Positions 5,590 through 7,805 of a DNA stretch of 7,805 bases are shown piece by piece. Below the pieces are notes generated by a model. The model did no database searches, was not told where the DNA came from, and was given only the letters and a program-made list of their open reading frames with translations. The stretch is taken from assembly GCA_903970565.1 (NCBI GenBank), contig CAJCJE010000035.1:1-7805 (forward strand), written 5' to 3'. Origin of the DNA: Candidatus Melainabacteria bacterium (GTDB taxonomy: Bacteria; Actinomycetota; Actinomycetes; Mycobacteriales; Pseudonocardiaceae). Positions within the stretch are counted from its first letter, which is position 1. Each line of letters starts with the position of its first letter. A program made the position numbers and the translations under genes.

Positions 5590-6402
5590 GTGACCACACC
5601 CCGCGACACACCCCGGAGCGGGCCGAGAACCCCACCGGCGCCGCGCCCCGCCGGGAGCGGGGTGCAGTCCGTCGAGCGCACCTTCGAGTTGTTGGAACTG
5701 CTCGCCGACGCGGGTGGCGAGGTCGCGCTCTCACAGCTCGCGGAGTCTTCCGGGCTGCCGCTGCCGACCATCCACCGGATCATGCGCACCCTGCTGACCG
5801 GCGGCTACGTCCGCCAGCAGCCCTCCCGCCGCTACAGCCTCGGCCCGAAACTGATCCGGCTCGGCGAGACCGCCGGCCGGTCGTTGGGCGCCTGGGCACG
5901 GCCGTATCTGGCCGACATCACCGACGCCGTCGGGGAGACCTCGAACATGGCGATCCTGGACGGCGACCAGGTCGTCTACGTCGCTCAGGTGCCTTCCCCG
6001 CACGCCATGCGGATGTTCACCGAGGTGGGCCGCCAGGTGGACGCGCACTGCACCGCCGTCGGCAAGGCGATGCTCGCGCAGTGGCCGGTCGAGGAGGTCG
6101 ACCGGCTGCTGTCTCGGTCCGGGATGCGGCCCAGGACCGAGCGAACCATTACCGACCTGCCCACCTTCCGCGCCGAACTGGCCTCGATCCGGGACACGGG
6201 CTACGCGGTGGACGACGGCGAGCAGGAACTCGGCGTGCGCTGCGTCGCCGTCGCGGTGCCCCGCTCCGCCTCGGCGATCTCCATCTCCGGACCGCAGACC
6301 AGGATGTCGCTGATCGCCCTGGACGAGGTCGTTGCGCTGCTGCGCGCCACCGCCGTGAGGCTGGCCGGCGAACTGGCCGGCCAGCGCGACCGAGGACGGT
6401 GA
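5590..6402 (+). CDS. allR: IclR-family regulator, AllR-like (allantoin/glyoxylate control)
   Basis: This 270-residue regulator has the IclR layout. A proline-rich N-terminal tail (1-24) precedes a winged helix-turn-helix (about 25-88: GVQSVERTFELLELLAD, then ALSQLAESSGLPLPTIHRIMRTL) and an effector domain. From memory it closely resembles Streptomyces AllR, which represses allantoin and glyoxylate genes. E. coli AllR binds glyoxylate with an Asp, a Cys and two Ser residues. Candidates at matching places here are Asp209, Cys218, Ser231 and Ser233 (segments VDDGEQELGVRCVAVAV and ISISGP), with CTAVGKAMLA (154-163) as the second pocket wall. The GTG start has GGAG (5579-5582) 7 nt upstream. The gene is divergent from aceB over 132 bp that contain the palindrome at 5529-5544, so autoregulation is likely. 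The IclR family call is very sure; AllR function is likely, not proven. Confidence 0.9.
   Translation: MTTPRDTPRSGPRTPPAPRPAGSGVQSVERTFELLELLADAGGEVALSQLAESSGLPLPTIHRIMRTLLTGGYVRQQPSRRYSLGPKLIRLGETAGRSLGAWARPYLADITDAVGETSNMAILDGDQVVYVAQVPSPHAMRMFTEVGRQVDAHCTAVGKAMLAQWPVEEVDRLLSRSGMRPRTERTITDLPTFRAELASIRDTGYAVDDGEQELGVRCVAVAVPRSASAISISGPQTRMSLIALDEVVALLRATAVRLAGELAGQRDRGR
6361..6384. terminator. GC-rich perfect stem at the 3' end of allR, possible overlapping terminator
   Basis: CTGGCCGG (6361-6368) pairs perfectly with CCGGCCAG (6377-6384) around an 8-nt loop. It lies inside the last codons of allR, 18 bp before its stop. The convergent oxidoreductase gene ends only 7 bp beyond the allR stop, so any terminator must overlap coding sequence. 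No U-tract follows. The hairpin may simply reflect the repeated LAGELAG codons. Confidence 0.25.
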
Positions 6403-6409
6403 ACCCGAG

Positions 6410-7405
6410 CTAGCGGCGGATCTCGTCCAGGCGCACCGGACGATGCTCCTTTCTGGACAGTTCGCAGGCTTCGGCGGCATAGAAGGCTTCCAGCGCGTCG
6501 GAGACCGTGCACGGACTGCCGATCTCACCGGCGATCACCCTGGTGAAGGCCTGTAGCTCGGTTTCGTAGGCGGCGCGGAAGCGTTCGACGAAGGTCGGGT
6601 GGGCCGGGCCGGTCGGCCAGGCGATGCCGGCTTCGACCGAGCGCAGCGGCAGTCGCTGGTCCAGGCCGACGGAAATGCTCTCCGCCGAGCCGAGCAGTTC
6701 CATCCGCACGTCGTAGCCTGCCGCGTTGTACCGGGTGCCGGAGACCAGGGCGAGGGTGTCGTCGTCCAGGGTCAGCACCGCGCCCATCGTGGCCACGTCC
6801 CCGGCCGCGCGGAAGAAGTCCGCGCCCCGGTTGGTCCCGACCGCGTACACCTCGGCGATCTCCCGGCCGGTCACCCAGCGGATGATGTCGAAGTCGTGCA
6901 CGCTGCAATCCCGGAAGAAGCCACCCGAGGTGGCGATGTACTCGGCGGGCGGGGGCGCCGGGTCGAAGGTGTTGGCGCGCACCGTGTGCAGCCAGCCGAG
7001 AGTGCCCTCGGCCACCTGGCGGCGCGCGGCGACGTAACCGGCGTCGAAGCGGCGCTGGAAGCCGATCTGGACCGGTGCCTCGCCGATGGCGTTCAGAACG
7101 GCGAGGGTGCCGTCGATGTCCGGCGCGACCGGCTTCTCGCAGAACACCGGAAGGCCCGCCGCGACCCCCCGTGCGATGAGTTCGGGATGCGCACCGGTCG
7201 CCGCCGCGATCACCACGCCGTCCAGGCCGGCGACGAACAGTTCGTCGATGCTCGCCGCGCACTCGACCCCGAGCTTGTTCGCGGCCTGCCGCGCGCGCGG
7301 CGCGTCGATGTCCGCGATGACCACGGAATCCACCATGTCCAGCCGATGCAGCGTTTCGGCGTGAAAGGCCCCGATCCGTCCGGTGCCGGCCAGTCCAATC
7401 CGCAT
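6410..7405 (-). CDS. Gfo/Idh/MocA oxidoreductase, inositol 2-dehydrogenase-like
   Basis: The product is a 331-residue NAD(P)-dependent sugar/polyol dehydrogenase. The Rossmann motif GLAGTGRIGAFHAETL (4-19) comes first. Next are the NAD-domain FCEKPVAPD (88-96, catalytic-type Lys91), GFQRRFD (115-121), and GGFFRDCSVHDFD (161-173), where Asp166 and His170 have the D-x3-H spacing of IolG-type catalytic residues. The likely substrate is myo- or scyllo-inositol or a related sugar, oxidised at C2, but the family is broad and I cannot fix it. I chose the ATG at 7405-7403 because GTGAAGGA lies 7 nt upstream and translation begins directly with MRIGLAGTG. A start at 7444 would add 13 unconserved residues. 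It lies 95 bp downstream of a GntR-type gene on the same strand and converges on allR. It probably belongs to a separate inositol/sugar unit. Confidence 0.88.
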   Translation of the reverse strand: MRIGLAGTGRIGAFHAETLHRLDMVDSVVIADIDAPRARQAANKLGVECAASIDELFVAGLDGVVIAAATGAHPELIARGVAAGLPVFCEKPVAPDIDGTLAVLNAIGEAPVQIGFQRRFDAGYVAARRQVAEGTLGWLHTVRANTFDPAPPPAEYIATSGGFFRDCSVHDFDIIRWVTGREIAEVYAVGTNRGADFFRAAGDVATMGAVLTLDDDTLALVSGTRYNAAGYDVRMELLGSAESISVGLDQRLPLRSVEAGIAWPTGPAHPTFVERFRAAYETELQAFTRVIAGEIGSPCTVSDALEAFYAAEACELSRKEHRPVRLDEIRR

Positions 7406-7464
7406 GTCCTCATCCTTCACACGTCGCTGTGGGTAGGGGTTCATCGCAACTCGGGGCCCGGTTC

Positions 7465-7481
7465 CTTCCGGTGCCGGGAAG
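7465..7481. other. Short inverted repeat between the GntR gene and the oxidoreductase gene
   Basis: CTTCC (7465-7469) pairs with GGAAG (7477-7481) around a 7-nt GC-rich segment. It lies in the 95-bp gap after the GntR stop, inside the possible leader of the oxidoreductase. It could be a weak terminator/attenuator or an operator. No U-tract is present and support is slight. Confidence 0.25.
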
Positions 7482-7500
7482 AGGTCGGCCAGGGAGGGGG

Positions 7501-7805
7501 TCAGTTGCTGCCGAGGACGAACTCGAAGGAGTACACCGAGGCCCGGTAGATGTGGTTGCCGTACTCGACCGCGCGGCCGGTCTCGTCGTAGGCGGTCCGC
7601 GACATGGTCAGCAGACAGGAGCCTCGGGATTCTCGCAACACCCTCGCCTCGGCCGCGGTCGCGCCGCGCGCCCCGATCACCTGGGAGGCCAGGTGCGGCC
7701 GGATGCCGGTCGCGCGCATCAGCTGGTAGAGCCCGGTCTGCCGCAGGCTCTCCTCGGTTAGCGGGATCAGGCCGGCCGGCAGGTAGTTGCGCAGCAGGGC
7801 CAGTG
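7501..7805 (-). CDS. GntR-family regulator (HutC/UTRA type), C-terminal part
   Basis: About 100 C-terminal residues are visible and the gene continues past the right edge. The sequence shows the second half of a UTRA effector domain: LRQTGLYQLM, then GARGATAAEARVLRESRG, then CLLTMSRTAYDETGRAVEYG and a final YRASVYSFEFVL strand before the stop. UTRA domains bind sugars or other small metabolites and sit behind an N-terminal GntR winged helix, which would be outside the window. The gene is upstream of the Gfo/Idh oxidoreductase on the same strand, so it may regulate that gene and share a transcript with it. Nothing suggests a link to the urate module. Confidence 0.85.
   Translation of the reverse strand, partial: LALLRNYLPAGLIPLTEESLRQTGLYQLMRATGIRPHLASQVIGARGATAAEARVLRESRGSCLLTMSRTAYDETGRAVEYGNHIYRASVYSFEFVLGSN

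Noticed and set aside
7460..7471. Possible third operator copy near the GntR gene (CCGGAAGGAACC on the minus strand)
   Set aside because: It resembles only the left half and centre of the 712-727 site. The AACTTCC partner half is missing, so there is no matching inverted repeat.

Overview
The window is very GC-rich, with strongly GC-biased third codon positions, several GTG starts and short intergenic gaps. Together with the protein families this points to a high-GC actinomycete, probably a Streptomyces- or Pseudonocardiales-type soil bacterium. This is inferred from composition and family resemblance, not from a database match. No insertion sequence, phage gene, CRISPR array, rRNA or tRNA was seen.

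Layout, left to right. The 5' end of a glycerate kinase gene runs off the left edge (1-125, minus strand). A non-coding stretch of about 660 bp follows (126-785). It holds four tandem copies of an 11-bp GC-rich repeat, two tandem DnaA-box-like 9-mers, a long stem-loop, and a good promoter with an inverted-repeat operator at its end. A plus-strand operon comes next: uraD (OHCU decarboxylase), uraH (5-hydroxyisourate hydrolase) and uox (urate oxidase), which together convert urate to S-allantoin. Converging on it from the right is a minus-strand pair, aceB (malate synthase A) followed 4 nt later by an uncharacterised HpcH/HpaI (CitE-like) aldolase family protein, DUF6986 type. Divergent from aceB is an IclR-family regulator that closely resembles Streptomyces AllR. 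Convergent with it is a Gfo/Idh/MocA (inositol-dehydrogenase-like) oxidoreductase. The C-terminal UTRA part of a GntR-type regulator lies upstream of that gene and runs off the right edge.

How it fits together. The first six genes read as one physiological module. Urate is oxidised to allantoin. Allantoin breakdown (genes not in the window) yields glyoxylate. Glyoxylate leaves either through malate synthase, or through the tartronate-semialdehyde/glycerate route that ends in glycerate kinase. The AllR-like regulator is the natural candidate controller.

The most useful new observation is a matching 16-bp inverted repeat (left arm GGA-, right half AACTTCC) found twice. One copy is at 712-727 before uraD and the other at 5529-5544 between aceB and the regulator. 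Each lies 8-9 bp downstream of a plausible -10 element. This suggests one repressor acts on the urate operon and on its own gene, and perhaps also on aceB. The DUF6986 protein is the least understood member of the module. The Gfo/Idh and GntR genes at the right look like a separate unit.
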